A stretch of DNA of 64,000 bases from Bombiscardovia apis (GTDB lineage Bacteria > Actinomycetota > Actinomycetes > Actinomycetales > Bifidobacteriaceae). The position numbers and the translations under genes are program-made. Position 1 is the stretch's first letter. Each line of letters begins with the position of its first letter. Of the stretch, positions 1 through 7,568 are shown in pieces. Below the pieces are notes generated by a model. The model ran no database searches and was not told the origin of the DNA. It was given only the letters and a program-made list of their open reading frames with translations. The stretch lies in assembly GCF_033095945.1 (NCBI RefSeq), contig NZ_AP026800.1, forward strand, positions 372,001 to 436,000, given 5' to 3'.

Positions 1-53
1 GCAGAGGGGTTGCGCGTCGCGGTTTTGACGTTGAGTTTGAATGAGTTCCACAT
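1..53 (-). CDS. ABC-2 type transporter permease, N-terminal fragment (runs off the window)
   Basis: Only the first 17 or so codons are present. They read MWNSFKLNVKTATRNPSA, a basic amphipathic N-terminus typical of ABC-2 permease subunits just before the first membrane helix. An AAGGAG ribosome binding site lies about 6 bases upstream of the ATG at 53. The gene follows the ATPase gene on the same strand after 49 bases, so both probably belong to one operon encoding an exporter. The identification rests on this position and the short N-terminus, because the membrane part lies outside the window. Confidence 0.55.
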   Translation of the reverse strand, partial: MWNSFKLNVKTATRNPS

Positions 54-102
54 AAGTGCTCCTTAAGGCGGCTGGACTGCTGACTGTTTGCGCGGTTGCG
101 CT

Positions 103-1059
103 CTAGTCGCGCAGTTCCTTGCCGGTCAGTTCTAGGAACACGTCGTTGAGCGAGGGCGGGCGGCTGGTGAGATGGCCGTAAGAGGTGCCCGTGCTTTCTA
201 AGACTGCCAGCACATCTTGGAAGTTGTGCTCGCCTTGGCGGCAGTGAATAACCAGCTCTTGGCCATTGTATTCGGTGGTCTGAGCTAGGGGGAGGGCGCG
301 AATCTGGGCTAGGGTGGACTCGCTAATGTCGAGCGTTTCGACCGTAATTTGCTCGCCCGCTTCGACCATGCCCTTGAGCTCGTCTGCGGAACCGAGCGCG
401 ATGCGGCGGCCGTGGTCCATAATCATGATGCGCGTGCAAATTTGCTCGACTTCTTCCATGTAATGACTGGTGTAGACCACGCTCGCACCCTGGGCGTTGA
501 GCCGCTCGATGCCCTCCAAAATGGCGTTGCGGCTCTGCGGATCCACGGCCACGGTGGGCTCGTCGAAGAAGATGAGGTCGGGCTGGTGGGCGATGCCACA
601 GGCGATGTTGAGGCGGCGCAAGAGGCCACCTGAGAGCTTGCCGGGGCGGAACTTGCGGAAGTCGCCCAGGCCTACGAAGTCGATGGCCTGCTCGACTAAG
701 TCCTTGCGCTCGGCTTTGTTGCTTACGTAGAGCGAGCAGAAGTAGTCGATATTCTCCTGCACATTCAGCTCGTTAAAAACGGCCATATTCTGCGGAACTA
801 CGCCGATTCTGCGCTTAAGGTCGTAAGCCGTGGGGCTCATTTCCTTGCCAAAAATGCGCACCGAGCCCGAGTCGAAAGTGAGCAGGGAGAGGATGCAATT
901 GATGGCGGTGGTCTTGCCCGAGCCGTTGGGGCCCAGCAGGCCGAATACTTCGCCGCGCCGCACGTCCAAGTCAAAGTGGTCCAGGGCCACCATATCCCCA
1001 TACCGCTTCACCAACTTGCTCGCGCTCAGCGCCGGCCCAAAATTCTGTAAACTATCCAT
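103..1059 (-). CDS. ABC transporter ATP-binding protein (ABC-2/DRA family exporter)
   Basis: A 318-residue nucleotide-binding subunit that would power export through the permease encoded just downstream. Walker A is GPNGSGKT at residues 43-50. The signature is LSGGLLRR, which departs slightly from the usual LSGGMKRR, and Walker B is LIFFDEPTVAVDP, followed by the H-loop in YTSHYMEE. The roughly 90 residues after the ATPase domain match the C-terminal extension of DrrA/CcmA-like exporters. I chose the ATG at 1059 because a GGGG-rich binding site precedes it; the frame also extends ten codons upstream. The divergent two-component genes at 1584-3714 are plausible regulators, since kinases of that type often control ABC-2 exporters. 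The substrate is unknown. Confidence 0.85.
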   Translation of the reverse strand: MDSLQNFGPALSASKLVKRYGDMVALDHFDLDVRRGEVFGLLGPNGSGKTTAINCILSLLTFDSGSVRIFGKEMSPTAYDLKRRIGVVPQNMAVFNELNVQENIDYFCSLYVSNKAERKDLVEQAIDFVGLGDFRKFRPGKLSGGLLRRLNIACGIAHQPDLIFFDEPTVAVDPQSRNAILEGIERLNAQGASVVYTSHYMEEVEQICTRIMIMDHGRRIALGSADELKGMVEAGEQITVETLDISESTLAQIRALPLAQTTEYNGQELVIHCRQGEHNFQDVLAVLESTGTSYGHLTSRPPSLNDVFLELTGKELRD

Positions 1060-1250
1060 ATCCCCATCATTCCACCCCACCCCCGCCACCCCCAGTGACC
1101 CCAGTCACCACTTGCGCCCGCCTCCGCCCTCCGCCCCATGACATTTGTCACGATTTCTACGCGGCTTGATGTTTATGGTGGATGGCGAACAGAGTTGGAT
1201 TACAAATCGCGGTACTCTAAGATGAGTATGAACAGGCGAAAGGGGTAGAT

Positions 1251-1476
1251 ATGACTATGGTCTATTACGGCATCCCGCTGTCGGAAGATGTGATTTATCA
1301 GGGCGAGCGCAAGGCTCGTGAACAAGGCAGCTCGTTTGTTTTCGCAGCTACAAGAGTACGCCAGCAAGCTTGCTCAAGTCGGAGCCGATGAAGACGAGAC
1401 AGTGTTGCACAATCAGGAAGAAATAAGAGACCATTTCGGTGCAATAATGCGCAAAGTTAGGGAAGAATGTGTATGA
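1251..1476 (+). pseudogene. Frameshifted small gene of unknown family, possibly first gene of a decayed pair
   Basis: An AAAGGGG binding site precedes ATG 1251. The first frame starts MTMVYYGIPLSEDVIYQG and stops early. From about 1339 a second frame continues with protein-like composition (SQLQEYASKLAQ, then EEIRDHFGAIMRKVREECV) to a stop at 1474. Removing one T from the run at 1339-1342 joins them into a 74-residue acidic protein. A short third frame (VYEIVHSELTSGRFLKRW) overlaps the stop and ends near 1540, which suggests a second, more damaged gene. I recognise neither. An acidic small protein overlapping a basic one resembles a toxin-antitoxin pair, but that is inference. The rest of the gap to 1583 holds nothing else I can support. 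Confidence 0.35.
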
Positions 1477-1583
1477 GATTGTCCATAGCGAGCTGACTTC
1501 TGGCCGGTTCCTTAAGCGCTGGCCGACTCAACGATGATGTCGCGCGGGCTAAGCACAAGTTGCGCAATGAGGTTGGCCAACTA

Positions 1584-2960
1584 ATGGGACGAATCATAAC
1601 GCGGTTGGGGCTTGTTGGGCTTTGTGCTTTGTGTGGGGGTTGGTGGAGCGGCGGTTTTTCTGAACCGTTGGCGGCCGGGTTGGTGGCTGTGGTGGCTGCT
1701 GGTGGCTTTTATGAGTGGTTGTGGCCGCGAGATAGCGCTTTGTGGGCCGATGCTGTACTAGCTCTCGTCTCGATTGCTCTTCCGATTTGGCTTGTCTTTG
1801 TACCCGTCCTCGCCTTCGACGCTGGTCTCAATATGGGCGTTTGGGGCTCGGAATCTATGGTTGAAGTTTCGACTTTCCGCTGCGGTCGCAAGCCTTGGCG
1901 TTCTTGGGTTGTGGACGTTTGTGGAAGATCGCAGCGTGAGGCAACCTCTTCTTGGTTGTTCTTAGTGCTCATTCCGGCGCTGGCGTGGATGCTCCCTATT
2001 GCGATAGGTCTCGCGCGATTCCGCGGTTCTTTGCAAATGGCGGCGCTTGTGATTCTGCTGGCATCTGTATTAACGTTTCTGGCCGGAGCTAATAGCGCTC
2101 GCTTGCAAGTGGCCAACCAGCGCATGATGCAAACCGAAGACCTACGGCGGTATACGGTTCGGCAAATGCGGGCCCGCATTGGGGATTTGGGCGAGCAGCG
2201 GGCTCATGCTGAGCGGACTGCGCGGTTGACTGAGCGCACTCGCATTGCCCGCGAGATTCACGATAATGTGGGTCACCAGCTTACTCGCGCCATTATGCAG
2301 GCTCAGGCCGGGCAAGTGCTGGCTCAAACTCAGGGAGACGACATTGCTGCCCGCTCTTTTGCTGAGTTGGGGCAGACTTTAGACGGTGCTATGACTACGA
2401 TTCGCCGGTCGGTGCACGATTTGGAAGATGAGGGCACAGACTTTGCGGCCCAGATTCAGTCGGCGGCTTCTTCGCTGGATTTGGGCGGTGCTGGGCAGCT
2501 GGACATCACTGTTGAAAACGATATCGCATCGGCTCCGGCACCAGTAGCTCGCTGCCTTGCCGCGGTGATTCGTGAGGCTCTCAATAATGCGGCCCGCCAC
2601 TCGCCGGCTCGCTCAGCTTCGGTGGTTTTGCGCGATTTGCCCGCTTTTTGGCAGTTGGTAGTGCAAGATGATGGGCGTGTTCAAGCCTCTCGTGCAAGTG
2701 GCGAACAGCCTGGCCCCGGTGGGCTCGGCATGACCAAGCCGGTTGTGAGTGAGCCGGTGGCGGGCGCTAGCATGGGGACTGGCGGTCATGCCCAACGCTC
2801 GGCTGGCCTTGAACCCTTGCGGGGGATGGGATTGGCAGATATTGAGGCGAGGGCCAGGGCTTTGGGCGGTACCGCAGTGAGTGGGCCCAACGAGCGCGGC
2901 TGGCGGGTGTTTGTATCACTGCCCAAGGAGCCTTGGAATGGCGCGAGCGAGAAGGAGTAG
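1584..2960 (+). CDS. Sensor histidine kinase, HisKA_3 (DesK/NarX) type
   Basis: A 458-residue membrane kinase. The first 190 or so residues contain several hydrophobic helices, forming a membrane sensor with no large extracellular domain. The dimerisation and phospho-acceptor motif is REIHDNVGHQLTRA, with the His at about residue 224. The ATPase N-box is VIREALNNAARHS, and the G-box region contains GMGLADIEARARALGG. An insertion rich in Gly and Pro lies between the ATPase motifs. The frame is open upstream to a TTG at 1560, but ATG 1584 follows a GAGGTTGG binding site. The gene ends 4 bases before its response regulator, so they form an operon. Confidence 0.85.
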   Translation: MGRIITRLGLVGLCALCGGWWSGGFSEPLAAGLVAVVAAGGFYEWLWPRDSALWADAVLALVSIALPIWLVFVPVLAFDAGLNMGVWGSESMVEVSTFRCGRKPWRSWVVDVCGRSQREATSSWLFLVLIPALAWMLPIAIGLARFRGSLQMAALVILLASVLTFLAGANSARLQVANQRMMQTEDLRRYTVRQMRARIGDLGEQRAHAERTARLTERTRIAREIHDNVGHQLTRAIMQAQAGQVLAQTQGDDIAARSFAELGQTLDGAMTTIRRSVHDLEDEGTDFAAQIQSAASSLDLGGAGQLDITVENDIASAPAPVARCLAAVIREALNNAARHSPARSASVVLRDLPAFWQLVVQDDGRVQASRASGEQPGPGGLGMTKPVVSEPVAGASMGTGGHAQRSAGLEPLRGMGLADIEARARALGGTAVSGPNERGWRVFVSLPKEPWNGASEKE

Positions 2961-2964
2961 AGCC

Positions 2965-3714
2965 ATGAAGGTTGCCATTGCAGACGACGACGCTATTGTG
3001 TGCTCGTCGCTTTCCACTATTTTGACCGCAACGGGCGCTGCGCAAGTGCTTTGGACTGCCAACGACGGCCAGGCTGCGCTCGACTGCTATATGGCGGAGG
3101 GCGGCAGGCCAGATGTATTACTAATAGACGTGCAAATGCTTGGTATGGATGGCCTAGAGGCTGCCGAGCGCATCATTGCATTCGATGCCGCTGCCCGCAT
3201 TTTGTTTCTCACTACTTTTGCTGACAAACACTATATTTCGCGCGCTCTAGCACTGGGGGCGAAGGGCTACTTGATTAAGCAAGACGTGTCTTCGGTGGTG
3301 CCCGCTTTGCAGGCGGTGATGGCTGGCCAAGTGGTCTTGGGTTCGGAGACTTTGGCTCAGCTCTCCCTAGGTGATTCGGGGCCGAAGTCTGAGCTTCAGG
3401 CTGAGTCTGTGCTCGAGTCTGCCGCTGATTCTGAATCCGAAGCTAATCCCAGAAAACCAGGTAGGCAAGCAACCGACGACAAGCAAATACTTGACTTAGT
3501 CAATCAATTACCGCCTCGCTTTCAATCCCTCACCAGCCGCGACTGCGAAATAGTTGCCCTAGTTTCCGATGGCCTAGATAACCACGCCATAGCCGCCAAC
3601 CTCTACCTCAGCGAGGGCACAGTCCGCAATCGCATCTCTGCTATTCTGTCCAAAACCCACCTCGCCAATCGCACCCAACTAGCCGTCGAGTGGCTCTCTG
3701 CTCGGGAGGGGTAG
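2965..3714 (+). CDS. LuxR/NarL-family response regulator
   Basis: A 249-residue DNA-binding response regulator paired with the kinase just upstream. The receiver domain begins MKVAIADDDAIV, supplying the acidic pocket. The phospho-acceptor Asp lies in LLIDVQMLGMDG at about residue 54, with LTTF and AKGYLIKQD as the later conserved Thr and Lys. The C-terminal LuxR helix-turn-helix starts LTSRDCEIVALVSDG and contains LYLSEGTVRNRISAIL. An acidic Ser/Glu-rich linker of about 60 residues, longer than usual, separates the two domains. The start at 2965 follows GAAGGAG. Its likely target is the divergent ABC exporter, by context only. Confidence 0.88.
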   Translation: MKVAIADDDAIVCSSLSTILTATGAAQVLWTANDGQAALDCYMAEGGRPDVLLIDVQMLGMDGLEAAERIIAFDAAARILFLTTFADKHYISRALALGAKGYLIKQDVSSVVPALQAVMAGQVVLGSETLAQLSLGDSGPKSELQAESVLESAADSESEANPRKPGRQATDDKQILDLVNQLPPRFQSLTSRDCEIVALVSDGLDNHAIAANLYLSEGTVRNRISAILSKTHLANRTQLAVEWLSAREG

Positions 3715-3840
3715 GGGCGGGTTTGGGTGCTTGCTGATATGTTTTTGAAGTATGCGCTGCTGCTCTGTCTCTTTGTCTCTTGTTAATTATATATTATATA
3801 AATAAGGGTGATGAAATGCTGGCGAAGGGAGGTGGTGGTG

Positions 3841-5070
3841 TTGGAATATAAGACTTTGGCGCGGATTTTTCATGCGGATCAGTCGGGTAATGACGTGGGC
3901 AATCATGAGGCTTTGGCTTGGCAGCGGCTGGAGGCAGATTCGAGTTTTCGGACGGGGATTGTGACTTCTTTGGGTGAGCTGTTTGTGGCGATGCCTCGCT
4001 TCTTGAGTTTGCGTATGGAAGAGCTGCTGTGCGCTGAGCGGCAGGTGGCGCACTTGTGGGAGGCTATGCCTGTGCAAGTGCAAGAGCACTATGTTGTTCA
4101 GGCCATATCAGAGGAGCTGCTGACCAGTAATCAAATGGAAGGTGTGCGCAGTACTCGGGCGGAAACAGATGCTGCGGTGAGGGCAGCAGCAAAGGAGTCG
4201 GGAAGTGCTCGGGGAGTGCGCTTTGGCGAGTTTGCCAAGCTCTATATCAACCTGACTCATCGGAAAGCCGCGCCGCCTCAGTCTTTAGAAGATATTCGTA
4301 GGGTTTACGATGCTGTCGTCTTAGGTGAAGTGGCGGAGGAGGACTGGCCAGATGGCGAGCTGTTTCGTGCTCACGATGTTGACGTTCATGGGCCGCATGG
4401 GGTACTTCACCAGGGTGTGAGTGGCGAGCTTCGTATTGGTTCCATGCTGACTAAAATGATGGACTTACTCAACGACTCTCAGATACCGAAACTTCCAGCT
4501 GCCATTATGGGGCATTTTCTCTTCGAGTATGCACATCCCTTCTACGATGGTAATGGCCGCACGGGGCGCTACCTACTGGCCCTATCCCTTGCTGATTCCT
4601 TAACACTGCCTACCGTACTCTCGCTTTCAAGGATTATAGGGGAGCATAAAAACGCCTATTACAAGGCTTTTGTGGAGGCAGAAGATAAGCTCAACTGTGG
4701 CGAATTAACCTTCTTTGTTGCAGCCGTGCTGGACTTTATTGCCCAAGGGCAGGCTGAGCTGATTGAGCTCTTCGAGGTTCAGGCGGGGCAGCAGACCAAG
4801 GCTCAAGGCTTGTGCAGGGAGCTGGTCCAAGAAGCTGACCTCCCTAAGCCTGCCGCTTCTCTGTTAGAAACTCTCATGATTGAGCACTTATGTGGTATCC
4901 GTCAGGGAATGACCCTCGACGAGGCATCCGAGCAGCTCGACTTGGGGAAGCAGAGTGCCCGTGCATACTTGGGGCAGCTCGAAGGGGCTGGATTAGCTCA
5001 ATACGTAGGCAGGCGGCCCTTGAGACTGGCGGTGTCAGAGGAGATTGCGGGGCAGCTCAGGCGGGAGTAG
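3841..5070 (+). CDS. Fic family protein (class II, N-terminal inhibitory helix)
   Basis: A 409-residue Fic-domain protein. Fic enzymes usually transfer AMP from ATP to a hydroxyl of a target protein. The active-site loop HPFYDGNGRTGRYL at about residues 232-245 is canonical, including catalytic His and the phosphate-binding Asn-Gly-Arg. The motif SNQMEG near residue 96 matches the inhibitory (S/T)xxxE(G/N) helix, whose Glu blocks ATP binding. It lies N-terminal to the Fic core, which defines class II. The C-terminal 90 residues look like a winged helix. The frame opens at a GTG at 3808, but AAGGGAGG at 3825-3832 best fits TTG 3841 or GTG 3838. An AT-rich block at 3784-3806 may hold the promoter. 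No separate antitoxin gene is adjacent. Confidence 0.85.
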   Translation: MEYKTLARIFHADQSGNDVGNHEALAWQRLEADSSFRTGIVTSLGELFVAMPRFLSLRMEELLCAERQVAHLWEAMPVQVQEHYVVQAISEELLTSNQMEGVRSTRAETDAAVRAAAKESGSARGVRFGEFAKLYINLTHRKAAPPQSLEDIRRVYDAVVLGEVAEEDWPDGELFRAHDVDVHGPHGVLHQGVSGELRIGSMLTKMMDLLNDSQIPKLPAAIMGHFLFEYAHPFYDGNGRTGRYLLALSLADSLTLPTVLSLSRIIGEHKNAYYKAFVEAEDKLNCGELTFFVAAVLDFIAQGQAELIELFEVQAGQQTKAQGLCRELVQEADLPKPAASLLETLMIEHLCGIRQGMTLDEASEQLDLGKQSARAYLGQLEGAGLAQYVGRRPLRLAVSEEIAGQLRRE

Positions 5071-5884
5071 GCGGACTAGGGGAGCCTTGGACTAGGTAGG
5101 GCTGGCCGGAGAGGGCGCGGGTGGCTGCATCTTGCATGGAGGCGGCTGCGATGCCTTGCTTGGCAAACATGACTACTTGTCCGCTCACTCCGTAGGGTGA
5201 AAAGCCTTGGAATTGCACGACGGGCGGGTTACCGGGCATCATGAGAGAGCCGGTGGCGCGCTCAACGGTTTTGGCGATGGCTTGAGCGCAATCGTTGAGA
5301 TTTTCGCCTCCGCGAACAGTGAAAGAGACTATCGCTACCGCTTCGCCGGCAGCAGGAATCTTCTCTAAAGCTGTAGTGTTGAGCACCGAGTTGGGAATCC
5401 ACATCTCATTGCCTGCGCGGTCGACCACAATAGTGTTGCGCCAGTTGATGTCTTTAACGGTACCGGTAATGCCTTGTAAGGAGATGATGTCGCCAGGCTG
5501 AATCACCTTGCTGAGCATGAGCCCAAAACCGCCAACAATGTTGGCAATCGTATCTTTCAAGCCTAGTGATAAGGCCAAGCCGGAAACGCCAAGAGCCGTA
5601 GCCACAGTAGTAGGGTTGATGCCGAACACGGGCTGAAGCACGCTTGCCGCAGCGAAAACCCAAATAACTGCCTTAATGATGTTAACGAAAATTGAGGCAG
5701 AAGGAATGACTGTGCGCTCTAAGGTGCGGCGCATGATGACCGAAACAAACCGAGAGGCCAAAGCCGCGCAAATCACGACGACCACAAGCAACACAATACG
5801 GCCCGAGTTATGCTTCAACCAGGCCAGGGCAAGATCGCTCAACTGCATAGCCGAGCGCCCCGGATCCGTTTCAACAAGCGTCAT
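5057..5884 (-). CDS. Small-conductance mechanosensitive channel (MscS family)
   Basis: A 275-residue membrane protein. The sequence has a hydrophobic first helix (IVLLVVVVICAALASRF) and a second hydrophobic segment. It is followed by the pore-lining TM3 region with the Gly/Ala pattern ATALGVSGLALSLGLKDTI and then the beta domain (PGDIISLQGITGTVKDINWR), all typical of MscS. Such channels release solutes on hypo-osmotic shock. ATG 5884 was chosen because GGGAGGAA lies 10 bases upstream; the frame extends 13 codons further. The 3' end overlaps the convergent Fic gene by 14 bases. Confidence 0.88.
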   Translation of the reverse strand: MTLVETDPGRSAMQLSDLALAWLKHNSGRIVLLVVVVICAALASRFVSVIMRRTLERTVIPSASIFVNIIKAVIWVFAAASVLQPVFGINPTTVATALGVSGLALSLGLKDTIANIVGGFGLMLSKVIQPGDIISLQGITGTVKDINWRNTIVVDRAGNEMWIPNSVLNTTALEKIPAAGEAVAIVSFTVRGGENLNDCAQAIAKTVERATGSLMMPGNPPVVQFQGFSPYGVSGQVVMFAKQGIAAASMQDAATRALSGQPYLVQGSPSPPTPA

Positions 5885-6081
5885 ATCACTCAGATTCCTC
5901 CCGTATGGAGCTCTGACTGCCACTGTATGCTCCTTGAAAACTTATTGTAATCGCAGAGGAGCCGACTTGCTGAGAGCGTGATAGAACACGCCGGGCGCTC
6001 GCTGGCGCTATGGTTTGCAGTGGCTCAACGGCGTCCGCTAAAGTGTTTATACAATAATGCCGATTCCAAAGGGGTAAAGCA

Positions 6082-6744
6082 ATGGCTGAGATTAACGACC
6101 AGAATCTAGCAGACGGGCGCAGCGAACGGGAGCGCATGCTGGCAGGTGAGCTCTACAATGCGGGCGATCCGGAGTTGGCAGCTTTGCGAGATAAGGTCCA
6201 CGAGCTCTGCCGCCAGTACAATGCCCTGCCTGAGACTGCTCGCCAGGAGCGCGAAGCGATTATGAAGGAGCTCGTGCCAGATATGGGTACGGAGAGTGAA
6301 ATTTTGGGCCCGGTATTCTTCGATTACGGCATTCACACCACCATCGGCAGTCGCGTGTTTGCCAACTTTAACTTCTCCGTGCTCGATGTGTGCCCGGTCA
6401 CCATTGGAGACAACGTGATGATGGGCCCCAATGTCTCGCTAATGACGCCCCTGCACCCCCTGTGCTTTGAGGATCGCAACCTGCGCAATTCCGCGTCCGG
6501 TGAGCCTTTTGACTACGAATATGGCGCTCCCATCACCATTGGTTCGAACTGCTGGTTGGCAGCAAACGTGACGGTGGTTGGCGGCGTCACCATTGGCGAG
6601 GGGTCCGTCATCGGTGCGGGCTCCGTAGTAACTCACGACATTCCAGCCCACACTCTGGCCTACGGCACCCCTTGCAAGCCCATCCGCCAAATCACGGAGG
6701 CCGACCGTATGACCATGCCCACGCGAGTTCCCGAAGCCAAGTAA
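6082..6744 (+). CDS. maa: Maltose/galactoside O-acetyltransferase (left-handed beta-helix)
   Basis: A 220-residue acetyl-CoA-dependent acetyltransferase acting on sugars. The N-terminus carries the Mac domain (RMLAGELYNAGDPELAALR). Hexapeptide repeats follow (ITIGDNVMMGPNVSLMTP), then the catalytic His in PLHPLCFEDRN, and later coils such as IGSNCWLAANVTVVGGVTIG. Family members are about 185-200 residues, so the acidic N-terminal 17 residues are a small extension. AAAGGGG lies 8 bases before the ATG. A plausible -10 box, TACAAT, is at 6050-6055. The gene is divergent from mscS. Confidence 0.88.
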   Translation: MAEINDQNLADGRSERERMLAGELYNAGDPELAALRDKVHELCRQYNALPETARQEREAIMKELVPDMGTESEILGPVFFDYGIHTTIGSRVFANFNFSVLDVCPVTIGDNVMMGPNVSLMTPLHPLCFEDRNLRNSASGEPFDYEYGAPITIGSNCWLAANVTVVGGVTIGEGSVIGAGSVVTHDIPAHTLAYGTPCKPIRQITEADRMTMPTRVPEAK

Positions 6745-6792
6745 TCCAAAGAAATGACTGCTTGACCACACTGTGTGAAGAAAGTGTGAAAT

Positions 6793-6831
6793 AATATCTT
6801 CTACCCGAAATAGTTTTGGGTAGAAGATATT
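6793..6831. promoter_or_regulatory. 14-bp perfect inverted repeat upstream of marR, likely operator
   Basis: AATATCTTCTACCC (6793-6806) and GGGTAGAAGATATT (6818-6831) are exact inverse complements separated by 11 bases. The element lies between the acetyltransferase stop and the MarR start, about 50 bases before the MarR ATG. There is no T-run after it, and the arms are AT-rich, so a terminator is less likely than a binding site. MarR proteins usually bind palindromes in their own promoter, so autoregulation of marR and the following exporter is the natural reading. Confidence 0.55.
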
Positions 6832-6880
6832 CTATATAGAGATGTTGTGATTCCTATATCAAGCAGTGGGAGGTGTGACT

Positions 6881-7345
6881 ATGACCTATGCGGAGGAAGC
6901 GTTCGAAGAGCTCTCTCGTTTGGTTATGGAACACCGCAAGTCAGTTCCCGACCAAGTGAACCGGGCGGCGCGCGGAGAATCAGTCGTTTTGCGAGCGCTC
7001 GAACAATTCGGCAGCCTCACTCCCTCGCAACTTTCGAAAATTGCTCACCTAAGCTCAGGCAGGGTCTCTTCACTCCTGAAATCGTTGGAGGAGAAGGGAT
7101 TTGTGAGCCGAGAGGGTGATGAGCAAGATCGGCGCAATGTGCACGTCTCCATTACTGAGGCGGGCAGCGAGCGCAACCGAAAAGCTCACGAGATGATGAG
7201 GGAAGATATTTGCTGGGTATTTGAACAAATGGGCGAGACGCAAACCCGCGAATTCATCCGTTTAGGTTCGCTCTTTTGCCGCTACTCAGGCTTGCGTTTT
7301 CAAATGCGAGTAGGCGAGAACCAGACGGAGTTAACTGCCGGCTAA
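6881..7345 (+). CDS. MarR-family transcriptional regulator
   Basis: A 154-residue winged-helix regulator. The DNA-binding core reads LTPSQLSKIAHLSSGRVSSL for the helix-turn-helix. It continues into VSREGDEQDRRNVHVSITE, the wing with the conserved D-R-R of MarR. GGGAGG at 6868-6873 supports ATG 6881 over the upstream in-frame GTG at 6866. It precedes two ABC exporter genes on the same strand, an arrangement in which the MarR protein normally represses the exporter until a drug or other ligand binds. The inverted repeat at 6793-6831 is its probable operator. The 220 bases between this gene and the exporter hold no gene I can support. Confidence 0.88.
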   Translation: MTYAEEAFEELSRLVMEHRKSVPDQVNRAARGESVVLRALEQFGSLTPSQLSKIAHLSSGRVSSLLKSLEEKGFVSREGDEQDRRNVHVSITEAGSERNRKAHEMMREDICWVFEQMGETQTREFIRLGSLFCRYSGLRFQMRVGENQTELTAG

Positions 7346-7568
7346 AGCAGTCTAGTGGGCGGCGTGATACATACGCTCGCTCACAGCCCACAACCAAAAA
7401 ATTTGAGGCGCCTGTCTCGCAAGAAGTCGAACCGTTTCGATGCGTTTAAGGCCTAGCCTCCTATCAACTTCCCACCAAGGCCCGGCTCTCTTCGCTGGGT
7501 CGTGAGTTGGGCAAGCAAGAGATATAAGCACTTGAAATGCTTACCGAAATATCAAAAGGATGAGCGCA

